Shown: piece after piece, positions 55,760 through 64,000 of the stretch
Layout of the letters: each line of letters begins with the position of its first letter
How positions within the stretch are numbered: the stretch's first letter is position 1
Source of the DNA: an uncultured Bacteroides sp.
GTDB taxonomy: Bacteria; Bacteroidota; Bacteroidia; Bacteroidales; Bacteroidaceae
Direction of reading: 5' to 3'
NCBI RefSeq assembly: GCF_963677715.1
Contig: NZ_OY782495.1
Span: forward strand, 1,426,001-1,490,000
DNA length: 64,000 nucleotides
The notes under the pieces: generated by a model
The model's database searches: none
What the model was told of the DNA's origin: nothing
Seen by the model: only the letters and a program-made list of their open reading frames with translations
Program-made: the position numbers and the translations under genes

Positions 55760-56310
55760 GCGGAATATATAAAAAAAGAAGGTTTGTTATACCCAAAACC
55801 TTTAAAGCACGACCTACGACGGATTTTGCCAAAGAGAATTTATTTAATGTGCTATATAAATACGTTGACTTCAGTGACGGAGTATCTGCCCTCGACCTCT
55901 TTTCAGGCACGGGAAGCATTAGCCTAGAACTCGTATCTCGCGGCTGCGACAAAGTGATCAGCATTGAAAAAGAAGGTGTCCATCATGCTTTTATTTGCAA
56001 AGTAATGGCCGAAGTGAAAACAGACAAATGCATACCCATTCGCGGAGACGTATTTAGATTTATCAATAGTACAAAAGAACAATTCGATTTCATATTTGCC
56101 GACCCTCCCTATGAGTTGAAAGAACTGGATACAATTCCCGATCTGATTTTCAAGAATAAGCTACTAAAAGAAGGAGGTCTGTTCATCCTCGAACATGGAA
56201 AGAATAATAACTTCGAAACCCATCCTTGTTTTATCGAAAGAAGAATATACGGAAGTGTAAACTTTACTCTCTTTTCGTCAGAGCAACGGGGAGAGGAGAC
56301 GCACGACTGA
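55747..56310 (+). CDS. rsmD: 16S rRNA m2G966 methyltransferase RsmD
   Basis: This is a 187-residue SAM-dependent methyltransferase that methylates guanine 966 of 16S rRNA on the assembled small subunit. It begins MRVISGIYKKRRF and has RPTTDFAKENLFNVL, the SAM motif ALDLFSGTGSISLE and the catalytic FADPPYEL. The length is normal. It starts within the end of the DUF3822 gene, and its own 3' end overlaps the converging cls gene by 33 nt. Confidence 0.95.
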   Translation: MRVISGIYKKRRFVIPKTFKARPTTDFAKENLFNVLYKYVDFSDGVSALDLFSGTGSISLELVSRGCDKVISIEKEGVHHAFICKVMAEVKTDKCIPIRGDVFRFINSTKEQFDFIFADPPYELKELDTIPDLIFKNKLLKEGGLFILEHGKNNNFETHPCFIERRIYGSVNFTLFSSEQRGEETHD

Positions 56311-57717
56311 CTCCACCGCTCTCTTTCGAAGCGGACGCTTCATCCAGTTTTTGAGAAATACCTGAGAGCAATCTCGCTGATCTTGTATGAAAATCTCTTT
56401 CATATTCAAAGCTGTTTCCATATCATACATAAAAGCATTTACCTCAAAATTGTGTTCAAAACTACGGAAATCGAGATTTGTCGATCCTACCGTAGACAAT
56501 GTATCGTCAGAGACCATCAATTTTGAATGAAGGAAACCTTTCTTATAAAAAAAGACCTTCACACCGGCACTTAAAACATCTACCAAGTAAGAGCATGAAC
56601 CCAAATGAGTAATAAGAGTATCGGCACGCAAAGGCAACATCAAGCGCACATCTACCCCGGCCAAGGCGGCCGTTTGCATAGCTGCTAATATAGATTCCGT
56701 AGGCAAAAAATAAGGCGTTTGCATATAGAAGTATTTTTTGGCCTCCGATATGGCCATTGCAAGCCCCTGCATGATTTCTTTCCACGGACCTACGGGATCA
56801 CTCGTAACAATCTGAGCCAAGGAATTGCCGTACGGCTCAGTACGAGGAAAATAGTTTGAAGCGGTGATAAGTGTACGATCAACAAAATACCAATCCAGCA
56901 GAAAAGCCGTTTGCAAGCCATGCACCGCTTTTCCCTTTATCATAAGATGAGTATCTCTCCATACTCCCCACGAAAATCCACGCAGGTATCTTTCGGCCAG
57001 ATTCATGCCGCCCACAAAGCCCACTTGCCCGTCAATCACCGCAATTTTACGATGATTGCGATAGTTCACTTTACTCGTAAATAGCGGAAAACGAACTTTC
57101 AGGAAACTCCGTACCTCAATACCTTCATCTCTCATCTCCTCGAAGAAACGGTGGGGCACATGCCAACAACCCACATCATCATATATAACCCTTACTTCCA
57201 CACCTTCACGAACTTTATCGATCAACATATCACGCACTAAACGTCCTACCGCATCATCCTCAAAAATATAATACTCTAAATGTATATGACGTTTTGCCCG
57301 ACTTAGTTGGCAGAGTAGTGACTGCAACTTGGTATAACCGTTGGTGTACACTTCCACTTTATTGCCATCAAAAGGAAAAGCTTGGTTTGTTTCCCTGAAC
57401 AGCTGCATCAAACGGGCGTGCTCAGTCGGAAAATCACATTTATCCTGAGCAAAGTACTCTGCCATCGGCTTTCTCAATAATCGATTGTAGCTCTTCTTTC
57501 CAATAATCCGCTCCCGACGAGTGCTCCGGCCAAAAAAGAAGTAAAACACTAATCCGACAACGGGCAGGAACATCAAAATTAATATCCAAGCCATCGTCTT
57601 CACCGGATTACGATTATCAAGTATAAGCACAATAATGGTTCCGACGACTGCCCCGAAATATATCAAGTCGAATATAATCTCCGCTATCTGACTGGTAAAG
57701 ATATCCCAATTAATCAT
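56278..57717 (-). CDS. cls: Cardiolipin synthase
   Basis: This is a 479-residue phospholipase D-superfamily enzyme that joins two phosphatidylglycerol molecules into cardiolipin. Two N-terminal membrane helices (about 10-32 and 38-60; the second with MAWILILMFLPVVGLVFYFF) precede two HKD motifs: NHRKIAVIDGQVGFVGGMNL near residue 222 and LHSKLMVSDDTLSTVGSTNL near 396. Both look complete. The length is typical of ClsA. Its 3' end overlaps rsmD on the opposite strand. It follows the outer-membrane protein gene after a terminator, so it probably has its own promoter. Confidence 0.94.
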   Translation of the reverse strand: MINWDIFTSQIAEIIFDLIYFGAVVGTIIVLILDNRNPVKTMAWILILMFLPVVGLVFYFFFGRSTRRERIIGKKSYNRLLRKPMAEYFAQDKCDFPTEHARLMQLFRETNQAFPFDGNKVEVYTNGYTKLQSLLCQLSRAKRHIHLEYYIFEDDAVGRLVRDMLIDKVREGVEVRVIYDDVGCWHVPHRFFEEMRDEGIEVRSFLKVRFPLFTSKVNYRNHRKIAVIDGQVGFVGGMNLAERYLRGFSWGVWRDTHLMIKGKAVHGLQTAFLLDWYFVDRTLITASNYFPRTEPYGNSLAQIVTSDPVGPWKEIMQGLAMAISEAKKYFYMQTPYFLPTESILAAMQTAALAGVDVRLMLPLRADTLITHLGSCSYLVDVLSAGVKVFFYKKGFLHSKLMVSDDTLSTVGSTNLDFRSFEHNFEVNAFMYDMETALNMKEIFIQDQRDCSQVFLKNWMKRPLRKRAVESVVRLLSPLL

Positions 57718-57820
57718 TTAACAAATAATAAATAGAGAAACAAATATATACAAAAATATCGGATAAGGCAAAAAGAGAACTAATCTATCCTCAAATAAAG
57801 ATCAAAAACAGTTTTTCTTC

Positions 57821-57862
57821 AAAAAAGAAATCCCGAACAAGACATCCATCCTATTCGGGATT
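57821..57862 (-). terminator. Terminator downstream of the outer-membrane protein gene
   Basis: AATCCCGAA (57829-57837) pairs with TTCGGGATT (57854-57862). Read on the minus strand the hairpin is followed by TCTTTTTTG, a usual rho-independent form. It lies 60 nt after the receptor-like gene's stop and separates it from cls. Confidence 0.82.
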
Positions 57863-57921
57863 GACAAAGCGTATTCCGCATAGCACACTTGTCTATTCTA
57901 TCTGAATCAACTGGGTTATCT

Positions 57922-60759
57922 TCAGAAAGGCCTACCACCTCCGTAACCACCACGTCCGCCTCTGCCACCACGTCTGTCAGGACCTCCTTCCGAATTTCGT
58001 CCGCCTTTACCGCCAAAAGCATTCAAACGGTAAATGAAGTGAAACATGAAATAACTATTTATGGCATTATATTCCGTATCCTGTCTCATGCTGGCAGTGA
58101 TGTTGCGCGACAAGTTGCTCTGTTCTTTCAGAATATCATATATCTGGAAACTGATAGTTGCTTGTTTCTTCTTTAAGAAATTCTTTGTTAGCTGTGCATT
58201 CCAAATCATTTCATTGCGATCGAGCCCCTCACTATATCCTTTTTTCATGCTATAAGAAGCATCCGTAGACAAAGTAACGCTCCAGGGTAGAGTAACATTA
58301 GAGTTGGCCCCGAATAAATAATCGAAAGTTTCTTTATCTCCCTGCGATTGCAAGGAATTCTTTGATAGATTATAAAAGACACCTGCATTCAGTCCGAATT
58401 CAAACCAATCGTTTCGGTACGAGCTATTCAACCTTTCCGAAAGATTCATACTCCGGGTTGTATTCTTTACCGCATCTTCATTTTGCGATAAACTGGTAAA
58501 TCCTACCATATTACTATACGAACCATTTGAGTAGGTAGAAATAGAAAACTTCTTGTTCTTAAAAGGTGTATTAAACACAAAAGTACCATTCATCGACCAA
58601 TTGCCGTTAATATTTTCCGGTCTGGTTACTTTTCCACCTGTCTCTGAATCATAAGTAACCACATTACTTATCGAGTTAATGGTATTTGAGAAATTCAAAG
58701 AAGTCATTAATCCCTGCTGCCGCTCGGGTATATACGTATTATAAAACAACCTGAAGGTATTGTTAAACGACGGTTTCAGTCCGGGGTTACCTTCTTTAAT
58801 ATTCAGCGGGTCAGACACATCACGCACTGGCTGCAAATCGGTCATGCTGGGTTGAGATGTTCGCCCCCTGTAATTGATACGCAATTGGCTCTGTTTATTA
58901 AAACGATAGCGGTAATCAAAAGTCGGCGAATAATTTACCACACTTTTAGATAGTTCGTTTCTAGTTGTACCCAATTCATAAATACTAGTCGACTCTTGCG
59001 GTAACACACTAAACCCTATATTATATTGATATTTATCACGAATTGTCCGTAAAGACAAGTTGAATTCATGTGTATAATACTCATTCTCGTAATATTTACT
59101 CAAGGAATCGATAGGATGAGATAAATAATCATCACCCTGCAACATATCATACGTATCTTTATCCGTTTTCTGATACTTATACTGATAACTGTAGCTAAAC
59201 TGAAGAAAGCGATTAGTAAAAACAGGTTCGCTATACGTGGTTTGAATCCGGTAGTTATATCCTTTGTTTTCATTATCAATATATTGACTTTGTATAGAAG
59301 TGGAATCTCTCTTAAAATATCGTACTTTCGAATCCGAATATTGATCAGCATTATCATCACTGTAACCATACGAAATCCTCAACGTAACGTTCCTACCCTT
59401 TTTACCAAGTTTACGATTAAGTTGCAAATCTCCGTCCGTGGATATACCTTTATCCAAACTATTCACCTTATGAAAATTATAATTCACTAAATCGTCATCA
59501 TTTATAGCTTGATCAAAAAGAGATTCTTCAAGCGCATACTGCGAAAGATTATCTGCGTCAGACATCAATGAATGCGAATTGGAAAGATTATTTGATGATG
59601 AATAGGAAAAAGAAGGCCGAAAGATAACATCGGTAAGACTATCCGGTTTCCACTCCATACGAAAATCGGCATTCACAGATTCCGCTTCATTTAGTTGAGC
59701 GGACAAACCCTTTGAGTATGAAGATCCGTCCTGCAAGAATGTTTCCGTCATGCTATTAGTCTTTACATCCTTGTTTGAGTGGCTATAATCTACACTACCG
59801 CCCAATTCTAATTTTTTAGTATCATGTGCAAAATTGACTCCGGTTGTTTTCACGGCATTAATACCATTATTAGATCCGCCACCACGGCGAAATCCGCCCC
59901 CCCCCGGAAAACCCTGATCATTTATATTATTCGCATTAGCAACTACACTAAACTGATTTCCATCTGAAAACCGGTTAAGCATTGCCTTACCAATATAACG
60001 TTCTTTATTTCCATATCCGGCATCAAAATTACCAAACCAACCCTGATTCATTCCTTTTTTTATCGTAAGGTCTATCACCGATTCTTCCTCACCATCATCA
60101 ATACCCGTAATCCGAGCCATGTCCGATTGTTTATCGTAAGCTTTAATCTTATCAATCATATCCACAGGCAAATTCTTCATAGCCACCTTTGGGTCTTTGG
60201 TAAAGAACTCTTTGCCGTCAACCATAATTTTCGTAATTGTCTTTCCGTTGATGGTAATTGTTCCGTCATCGGCTACTTCAGCTCCAGGTAGTTTTTTCAC
60301 TAATTCCTCAAGCATAGAGCCTTCCGGCACACGATATGCCGAAGAATTATAGACTAAAGTATCTTCAGAAACTGTTACCTGAGGAGCCTCGGCTGTTATC
60401 ACAGCCTCTTTCAACATAATGGCATCCGGACTTAAAGACACGACACCCACATTCTTCGTCAAAGCAGACGATAAAAGTCGCAAAGAAATATCTTTGGTAT
60501 GAAATCCGATATAAGAAACCATTAATACATATTTACCGGCTTTCACCTTAGGTAGAGTAAATCGGCCTTTAGCTAACGACGCTGCACCCGTTATATATGT
60601 ACTGTCAGGTAAAGATAACAAACGTACTGTAGCTTGTTCTATCGGTTGTTTCGTATCTGCCTCGATAATAGTTCCCGATACTGTGATGTTTTTGTTTTGT
60701 GCGAAAGCGGATGTTGTCCCTGCAAGCAGCAGCAATATCCCATAGATAAATTTCTTCAT
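57922..60759 (-). CDS. TonB-receptor-like outer-membrane beta-barrel protein with Arg/Gly-rich tail
   Basis: This is a 945-residue protein with a signal peptide (MKKFIYGILLLLAG to AFAQ), a carboxypeptidase-like regulatory domain (about 25-110: ITVSGTIIEADTKQPIEQAT), a plug-like region (EEPL-type core with GAEVADDGTITINGKTITKI and GKEFFTKDPKVAMKNLP) and a large beta-barrel of the outer-membrane protein type 3 kind, rich in alternating aromatic residues. A glycine/arginine loop lies near residue 300 (GGGGFRRGGGSNNG), and the protein ends in a roughly 27-residue Gly/Arg tail after the last strand (FIYRLNAFGG). It has no SusD partner, so it is more likely a general or peptide/metal-related receptor. 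Start at 60759 or 60771. Confidence 0.85.
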   Translation of the reverse strand: MKKFIYGILLLLAGTTSAFAQNKNITVSGTIIEADTKQPIEQATVRLLSLPDSTYITGAASLAKGRFTLPKVKAGKYVLMVSYIGFHTKDISLRLLSSALTKNVGVVSLSPDAIMLKEAVITAEAPQVTVSEDTLVYNSSAYRVPEGSMLEELVKKLPGAEVADDGTITINGKTITKIMVDGKEFFTKDPKVAMKNLPVDMIDKIKAYDKQSDMARITGIDDGEEESVIDLTIKKGMNQGWFGNFDAGYGNKERYIGKAMLNRFSDGNQFSVVANANNINDQGFPGGGGFRRGGGSNNGINAVKTTGVNFAHDTKKLELGGSVDYSHSNKDVKTNSMTETFLQDGSSYSKGLSAQLNEAESVNADFRMEWKPDSLTDVIFRPSFSYSSSNNLSNSHSLMSDADNLSQYALEESLFDQAINDDDLVNYNFHKVNSLDKGISTDGDLQLNRKLGKKGRNVTLRISYGYSDDNADQYSDSKVRYFKRDSTSIQSQYIDNENKGYNYRIQTTYSEPVFTNRFLQFSYSYQYKYQKTDKDTYDMLQGDDYLSHPIDSLSKYYENEYYTHEFNLSLRTIRDKYQYNIGFSVLPQESTSIYELGTTRNELSKSVVNYSPTFDYRYRFNKQSQLRINYRGRTSQPSMTDLQPVRDVSDPLNIKEGNPGLKPSFNNTFRLFYNTYIPERQQGLMTSLNFSNTINSISNVVTYDSETGGKVTRPENINGNWSMNGTFVFNTPFKNKKFSISTYSNGSYSNMVGFTSLSQNEDAVKNTTRSMNLSERLNSSYRNDWFEFGLNAGVFYNLSKNSLQSQGDKETFDYLFGANSNVTLPWSVTLSTDASYSMKKGYSEGLDRNEMIWNAQLTKNFLKKKQATISFQIYDILKEQSNLSRNITASMRQDTEYNAINSYFMFHFIYRLNAFGGKGGRNSEGGPDRRGGRGGRGGYGGGRPF

Positions 60760-60831
60760 TAGCCTATGCATTGAATTGATAATATTGCTTTTTTGACAAT
60801 ATGCAATGCAAAAGGTTTAATCCGTATGCAA

Positions 60832-61236
60832 TTATCTTTTAAAGAATTTATCTATCGTTGCTTTTTTAATGCCATACTCCAAACAAAGCACATTTATAAT
60901 CAGGAAAGTCAGAAAAGAAGAAGTATCTACGGAAACCAAATTGCCTAAAGCAAGACGATAGAGCATTCCACCAAAAAGGATAAGAATAGTCAGAAACACG
61001 GAATACCTCATCGCGCTTACCCGTACGCGTTCCGTTTCGTGCGATTCGTTTTTAGTCAATGCCATCAAGATCATCAATGCACCTAACATCATCAATAACT
61101 TTGTGCACTCTTTGTAGAATAACAAATTACTATCCGTTACCATGCCTTTCATTACAAGCAAGAACGGAATAAACAGTGATAGCACAAGGATCACATATCC
61201 CAAGGGACGGCAAAAAACGGGTAGCATAGCTTTCAT
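60832..61236 (-). CDS. Small four-helix membrane protein, unknown
   Basis: This is a 134-residue protein that I do not recognise. Four hydrophobic helices are visible at about 12-32, 44-62, 77-97 and 103-122, with a charged loop (TKNESHETERVRVSAMR) between the second and third. The C-terminus is basic (KKATIDKFFKR). It lies 60 nt or more upstream of the receptor-like gene on the same strand, so the two may be co-transcribed. No catalytic or transport motif is visible. Its codon use and composition look like its neighbours. Confidence 0.7.
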   Translation of the reverse strand: MKAMLPVFCRPLGYVILVLSLFIPFLLVMKGMVTDSNLLFYKECTKLLMMLGALMILMALTKNESHETERVRVSAMRYSVFLTILILFGGMLYRLALGNLVSVDTSSFLTFLIINVLCLEYGIKKATIDKFFKR

Positions 61237-61362
61237 ACTCTTTTCATTATTTGTTTATACAAAGATACTTTTTTGCCTACAAACGCCTATAAGTTATCCA
61301 CATTTGTGAACAATCGTTTTACTTTTTTAAGTTCTCAGCATTAAGTTATGCTTCTTATACCC

Positions 61363-61370
61363 TATCTTTG
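61363..61370 (+). promoter_or_regulatory. -7 element for aroB
   Basis: TATCTTTG matches TAnnTTTG, 26 nt before the ATG at 61396. It excludes the longer open frame beginning at 61348. No TTG at the -33 distance. Confidence 0.5.
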
Positions 61371-61395
61371 CACATCAAGAAATCATTCATACATT

Positions 61396-62457
61396 ATGAG
61401 TAAACAAGATGTCCTTTTATGTGAAAGTCTGGAAATAAGCCTTGCCCGTGCCATTGAAAAATGCCCGCACGATAAACTATTCATTCTGACCGATGAGCAT
61501 ACCACCGCCTTGTGCATGCCTTCTCTTAAGCAACTTTCGATATTAAAAAACGCCGCTGAAATCATTATCGGTGCCGAAGATACGCATAAAACACTTGATA
61601 CTTTGGCTACCGTGTGGCAGGCATTGAGTGAAAAAGGAGCCAGTCGCCACTCTCTACTTATTAATTTAGGAGGTGGAATGGTTACAGATCTGGGTGGATT
61701 TGCCGCTGCGACCTTTAAGCGAGGCATTCCTTATATTAACATACCTACTACCCTATTGGCTATGGTCGATGCATCTGTAGGCGGAAAAACAGGCATCAAT
61801 TTTAACGGGTTAAAGAACGAGATAGGTGCCTTTGCGCCAGCAAGCAGTGTACTTATTGAAACGGAATTCCTTCGCAGTTTAGACCTTCAAAACTTTTTCT
61901 CGGGCTATGCCGAGATGTTGAAACACGGCCTCATCAGCAATACAGCTCATTGGGCAGAGTTACTCTCCTTTGATACCGAACAGATAGATTATAGTTACCT
62001 CAAAAAGCTGGTTGGCCAATCCGTTCAAATTAAAGAAGACATTGTAGAACAAGACCCCTTTGAACAGGACATACGCAAGGCGCTCAACCTGGGACATACG
62101 GTCGGTCATGCCTTCGAGAGTCTGGCACTAGCCGAAGATCGCCATGTGCTCCACGGATATGCCGTAGCTTGGGGCATCGTATGCGAACTATACCTTTCGC
62201 ACATCAAAGTCGGCTTTCCGCAAGATAAGATGCGGCAAACCATTCAGTTCATTAAAGACAAGTACGGCACATTTGCTATCGATTGCAAAAAATACGACCG
62301 CCTATACGAGTATATGCAACACGATAAGAAAAATACAGCAGGGATTATCAACTTCACCTTACTGAAAGATATTGGTGATGTAAGTCTCAATGAGACAGCA
62401 AGTAAGGACGAGATCTTTGAAACATTCGACTTCTACCGCGAGTGCATGGGAGTGTAG
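61396..62457 (+). CDS. aroB: 3-Dehydroquinate synthase
   Basis: This is a 353-residue enzyme of the shikimate pathway that converts DAHP to 3-dehydroquinate using NAD+ and a metal ion. The start is the ATG at 61396 (MSKQDVLLCESL), set by the -7 element. Hallmarks are NLGGGMVTDLGGFAAATFKR, GIPYINIPTTLLAMVDASVG followed by GKTGIN, and the metal ligands in EMLKHGLI, LNLGHTVGHAFE and HGYAVAWG. All are intact. It stands as a single-gene unit before tRNA-Pro. Confidence 0.95.
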   Translation: MSKQDVLLCESLEISLARAIEKCPHDKLFILTDEHTTALCMPSLKQLSILKNAAEIIIGAEDTHKTLDTLATVWQALSEKGASRHSLLINLGGGMVTDLGGFAAATFKRGIPYINIPTTLLAMVDASVGGKTGINFNGLKNEIGAFAPASSVLIETEFLRSLDLQNFFSGYAEMLKHGLISNTAHWAELLSFDTEQIDYSYLKKLVGQSVQIKEDIVEQDPFEQDIRKALNLGHTVGHAFESLALAEDRHVLHGYAVAWGIVCELYLSHIKVGFPQDKMRQTIQFIKDKYGTFAIDCKKYDRLYEYMQHDKKNTAGIINFTLLKDIGDVSLNETASKDEIFETFDFYRECMGV

Positions 62458-62505
62458 CGAACGCAGTAAATAGGAGATAATTCTTATTAAAAAGGAGGCA
62501 TAAAG

Positions 62506-62536
62506 TTTGGAGTTTAAAAATGAAACTGTAACTTTG
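62506..62536 (+). promoter_or_regulatory. Promoter of tRNA-Pro
   Basis: TTTG (62506-62509), a 19-nt spacer and TAACTTTG (62529-62536) give a full match to the Bacteroides -33/-7 promoter, 11 nt before the tRNA 5' end. This is the clearest promoter in the window. Confidence 0.75.
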
Positions 62537-62547
62537 CGCTCCGAATT

Positions 62548-62622
62548 CGGGGTGTAGCTCAGCCCGGTTAGAGTACGCGTCTGGGGGGCGTGTGGTCGGA
62601 AGTTCGAATCTTCTCACCCCGA
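62548..62622 (+). tRNA. tRNA-Pro (anticodon GGG)
   Basis: This 75-nt tRNA has acceptor CGGGGTG paired with CACCCCG, an anticodon loop CTGGGGG (anticodon GGG, reading CCC and CCU), an anticodon stem CGCGT/GCGTG with wobbles, and a T arm GGAAG/CTTCT around TTCGAAT. The discriminator is A and CCA is not encoded. C1-G72 is usual for bacterial tRNA-Pro. Confidence 0.95.
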
Positions 62623-62628
62623 CTGAGT

Positions 62629-62670
62629 AAAAAGAGGCCAATAATCAACAGATTATCGACCTCTTTTATT
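62629..62670 (+). terminator. Terminator downstream of tRNA-Pro
   Basis: AAAAGAGG (62630-62637) pairs with CCTCTTTT (62660-62667), and ATAATC pairs with GATTAT inside. It starts 7 nt after the tRNA 3' end and is followed by a T-rich run. It may also serve the minus-strand gene ending at 62703. Confidence 0.75.
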
Positions 62671-62702
62671 TTATTTATCTTTTATAGAGCCGAAGAATAT
62701 TC

Positions 62703-63503
62703 TCACTGAAAGGATACCGAGGCTTTATCTTTTAGCACAACCGTTAGTTCGGCATTGGCATGTTTAGGCTGCCAAATAATCTTTTGGCATTCCCCTTTTG
62801 CCCAGGTCTTATAACACTTACCTTTCCCTGAGACATATTCTGTATCAATATTACAGCTATCCATTTTCCAACTAATGGCATCCATATCCATGTGAAGATG
62901 AGATATGCGACTTTGATTGATCGTTAAGTTCGCATCAGAGCCTTCCGAACCTGAAAACGCAACAGCACGAAAGGAACACGAGTCAACAAACATCCGATCT
63001 TGAAAAGAAAAAGACATTGTATCTCGCTTCATTCCGGAAACACGAAAATTTAAACCGTTCACACTGCTTGAAATAGTCGTTAATGCCGAATCAGCCATAA
63101 GACGAAAACATAGATTTTTAGGAAAGACCACTTTCTCGTCCCTAAGTTTCTCAGGCAAAGTTTCAGCAGAGAAATTTAATTCTATTGTTAACGTATCATT
63201 TGTTCTTGTTTTCTTCAGATATTTAGTAAGCTCTTTCGAATAAAACAGCACGTTTTGCTGAACGCCGACAGCCGAAGAAGCAACATAAACTGTTCCGTCA
63301 ACATAAGATTTCTGATCAGCATCTGTTTTCACTATGCGTATAACATGTATGCCGGGCACTTTCATCTCAACTAATTCATTTGAGAAATACAATTCCGAGT
63401 TGCCTTTCTCCCCTTTCAAAGACACAAGATAAATCCCTGTGATTATCGCAATTAAAAAAGAGACAAGTACTCCGATTATTATATAAGTTGTACGTTTCAT
63501 CAT
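62703..63503 (-). CDS. Membrane-anchored protein of unknown function
   Basis: This is a 266-residue protein that I do not recognise. One N-terminal membrane helix (about 5-27, YIIIGVLVSFLIAIITGIYL) anchors a periplasmic or extracytoplasmic part made of many short beta strands. It includes LTTISSSVNGLNFRVSGMKR, RMFVDSCSFRAVAFSGSEGS and LTINQSRISHLHMDMDAISW, a repeating pattern that suggests a beta-helix or GIN/adhesin-like (DUF2807-type) fold. That is only a guess from pattern. It follows the GntR gene by 9 nt and so is probably in the same operon. Confidence 0.7.
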   Translation of the reverse strand: MMKRTTYIIIGVLVSFLIAIITGIYLVSLKGEKGNSELYFSNELVEMKVPGIHVIRIVKTDADQKSYVDGTVYVASSAVGVQQNVLFYSKELTKYLKKTRTNDTLTIELNFSAETLPEKLRDEKVVFPKNLCFRLMADSALTTISSSVNGLNFRVSGMKRDTMSFSFQDRMFVDSCSFRAVAFSGSEGSDANLTINQSRISHLHMDMDAISWKMDSCNIDTEYVSGKGKCYKTWAKGECQKIIWQPKHANAELTVVLKDKASVSFQ

Positions 63504-63512
63504 TCATTCTTT

Positions 63513-63881
63513 TTATTTTTGTTTCTTAATAAATTCGCCAAACATCGCTACTATTTTATCCATCGATACCTCAAGAGTATAAAGCTGCTTAAAAAAGTAT
63601 TCTACTTCCTCTTTTAAAAAAGTTTCCCGACGTAACGAAAGAATCAAAGCCCTCGCTCCGGAAGTTACAAAATAACCGATGCCCCGCTTATTATAGATAA
63701 CATTTTGAGATTGTAAATACTCGAATGAACGCATTGCAGTATTGGCATTCACCTCTACGATAGCCGCATACTCTCGCACCGAAGGGATACGCTCTTCATC
63801 CTTATATTGTCCAAGAAGTATCTCATCACAAATACGATCTGCTATTTGCAGATAAATAGCTTTATTCTCTTTAAAATTCAT
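63513..63881 (-). CDS. GntR family regulator, YtrA type
   Basis: This is a 122-residue regulator with an N-terminal winged helix: AIYLQIADRICDEILLGQYK, RIPSVREYAAIVEVNANTAM and RSFEYLQSQNVIYNKRGIGY. A short helical tail of about 45 residues follows, with no ligand-binding domain. This is the YtrA subgroup, which usually controls adjacent ABC transporter or membrane-protein genes. It begins 2 nt after the stop of an upstream membrane-protein gene and ends 9 nt before the 266-residue gene. This packing implies one operon, probably autoregulated. Confidence 0.92.
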   Translation of the reverse strand: MNFKENKAIYLQIADRICDEILLGQYKDEERIPSVREYAAIVEVNANTAMRSFEYLQSQNVIYNKRGIGYFVTSGARALILSLRRETFLKEEVEYFFKQLYTLEVSMDKIVAMFGEFIKKQK

Positions 63882-63883
63882 TA

Positions 63884-64000
63884 TTACATTCGATTTATTA
63901 TTTCAGCTTCTTTGAAACGAAAGTAGGCCAACACCCAATTAAACAAGACAAAAAACAATAAAAAAGCCGAAGTTATATGGGCCGCAATACCTTTAGATAC
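63884..64000 (-). CDS. Membrane protein, C-terminal end only
   Basis: Only the last 38 residues lie in the window. They contain one hydrophobic helix (AFLLFFVLFNWVLAYF) and a short charged tail ending AEIINRM. The gene runs in from beyond the right edge, and its stop is 2 nt before the GntR start. An ABC-2 type permease or similar would fit a YtrA-type operon, but the fragment is too short to assign. Confidence 0.6.
   Translation of the reverse strand, partial: VSKGIAAHITSAFLLFFVLFNWVLAYFRFKEAEIINRM

Overview
The window reads as chromosomal DNA of a Bacteroidales bacterium, most likely the genus Bacteroides. The evidence is a SusC/SusD pair in a polysaccharide utilisation locus (PUL), FISUMP, fimbrillin, DUF349, DUF1573, DUF5683 and DUF3822 proteins, lipid A synthesis (LpxB), MeaB, and many copies of the Bacteroides -7 promoter element TAnnTTTG placed just upstream of genes. 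I see no rRNA, CRISPR array, insertion sequence or prophage.

Left end (1-12.2 kb, minus strand): a PUL read as SusC, SusD, a short IPT/TIG lipoprotein, GH26, GH2 and GH5 (cut by the window edge). The enzyme set points to beta-mannan. SusC/SusD and the TIG protein would capture and import the glycan, GH26 and GH5 would cut the backbone, and the GH2 exo-enzyme would release sugars. Upstream of susC lie the decayed remains of two further genes, a GH5-type mannanase N-terminus and an AGE-family (mannobiose/cellobiose 2-epimerase type) gene with frameshifts and an in-frame stop. This arm looks GC-richer than most of the rest.

12.3-31.5 kb: accessory and cell-envelope genes. They are a YghZ-type aldo/keto reductase, an AraC regulator, a YbdG-type MscS channel, a two-gene module of a compact ABC-type ATPase plus a DUF4435 TOPRIM-like protein (resembling the two components of PARIS defence), an EamA exporter, MeaB, a DUF1573 protein, a 1,904-residue alpha-2-macroglobulin-like protein without a visible thioester, a fimbrillin/FISUMP surface protein, PepD and a UPF0104-type membrane protein.

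31.6-57.7 kb: mostly housekeeping genes in short operons: rsmA, mgtE, a DUF349 protein, tRNA-Gln, rsfS-ftsH-cdsA, surE-lpxB, parA-parB-DUF5683-mltD, rel (ppGpp synthetase/hydrolase), merR-type regulator with M23 peptidase, alaS, a RecD/Dda-like helicase, a pseudopilin-like protein with DUF3822 and rsmD, and cls.

57.8-64 kb: a TonB-receptor-like outer-membrane protein with an Arg/Gly-rich tail, a small membrane protein, aroB, tRNA-Pro, and a minus-strand cluster of a partial membrane protein, a GntR regulator and an unrecognised membrane-anchored protein.

The best candidates for something new are the ATPase/DUF4435 pair (15.8-17.6 kb) and the decayed head of the mannan PUL (11.1-12.2 kb). All calls come from reading the sequence; no database search was run.
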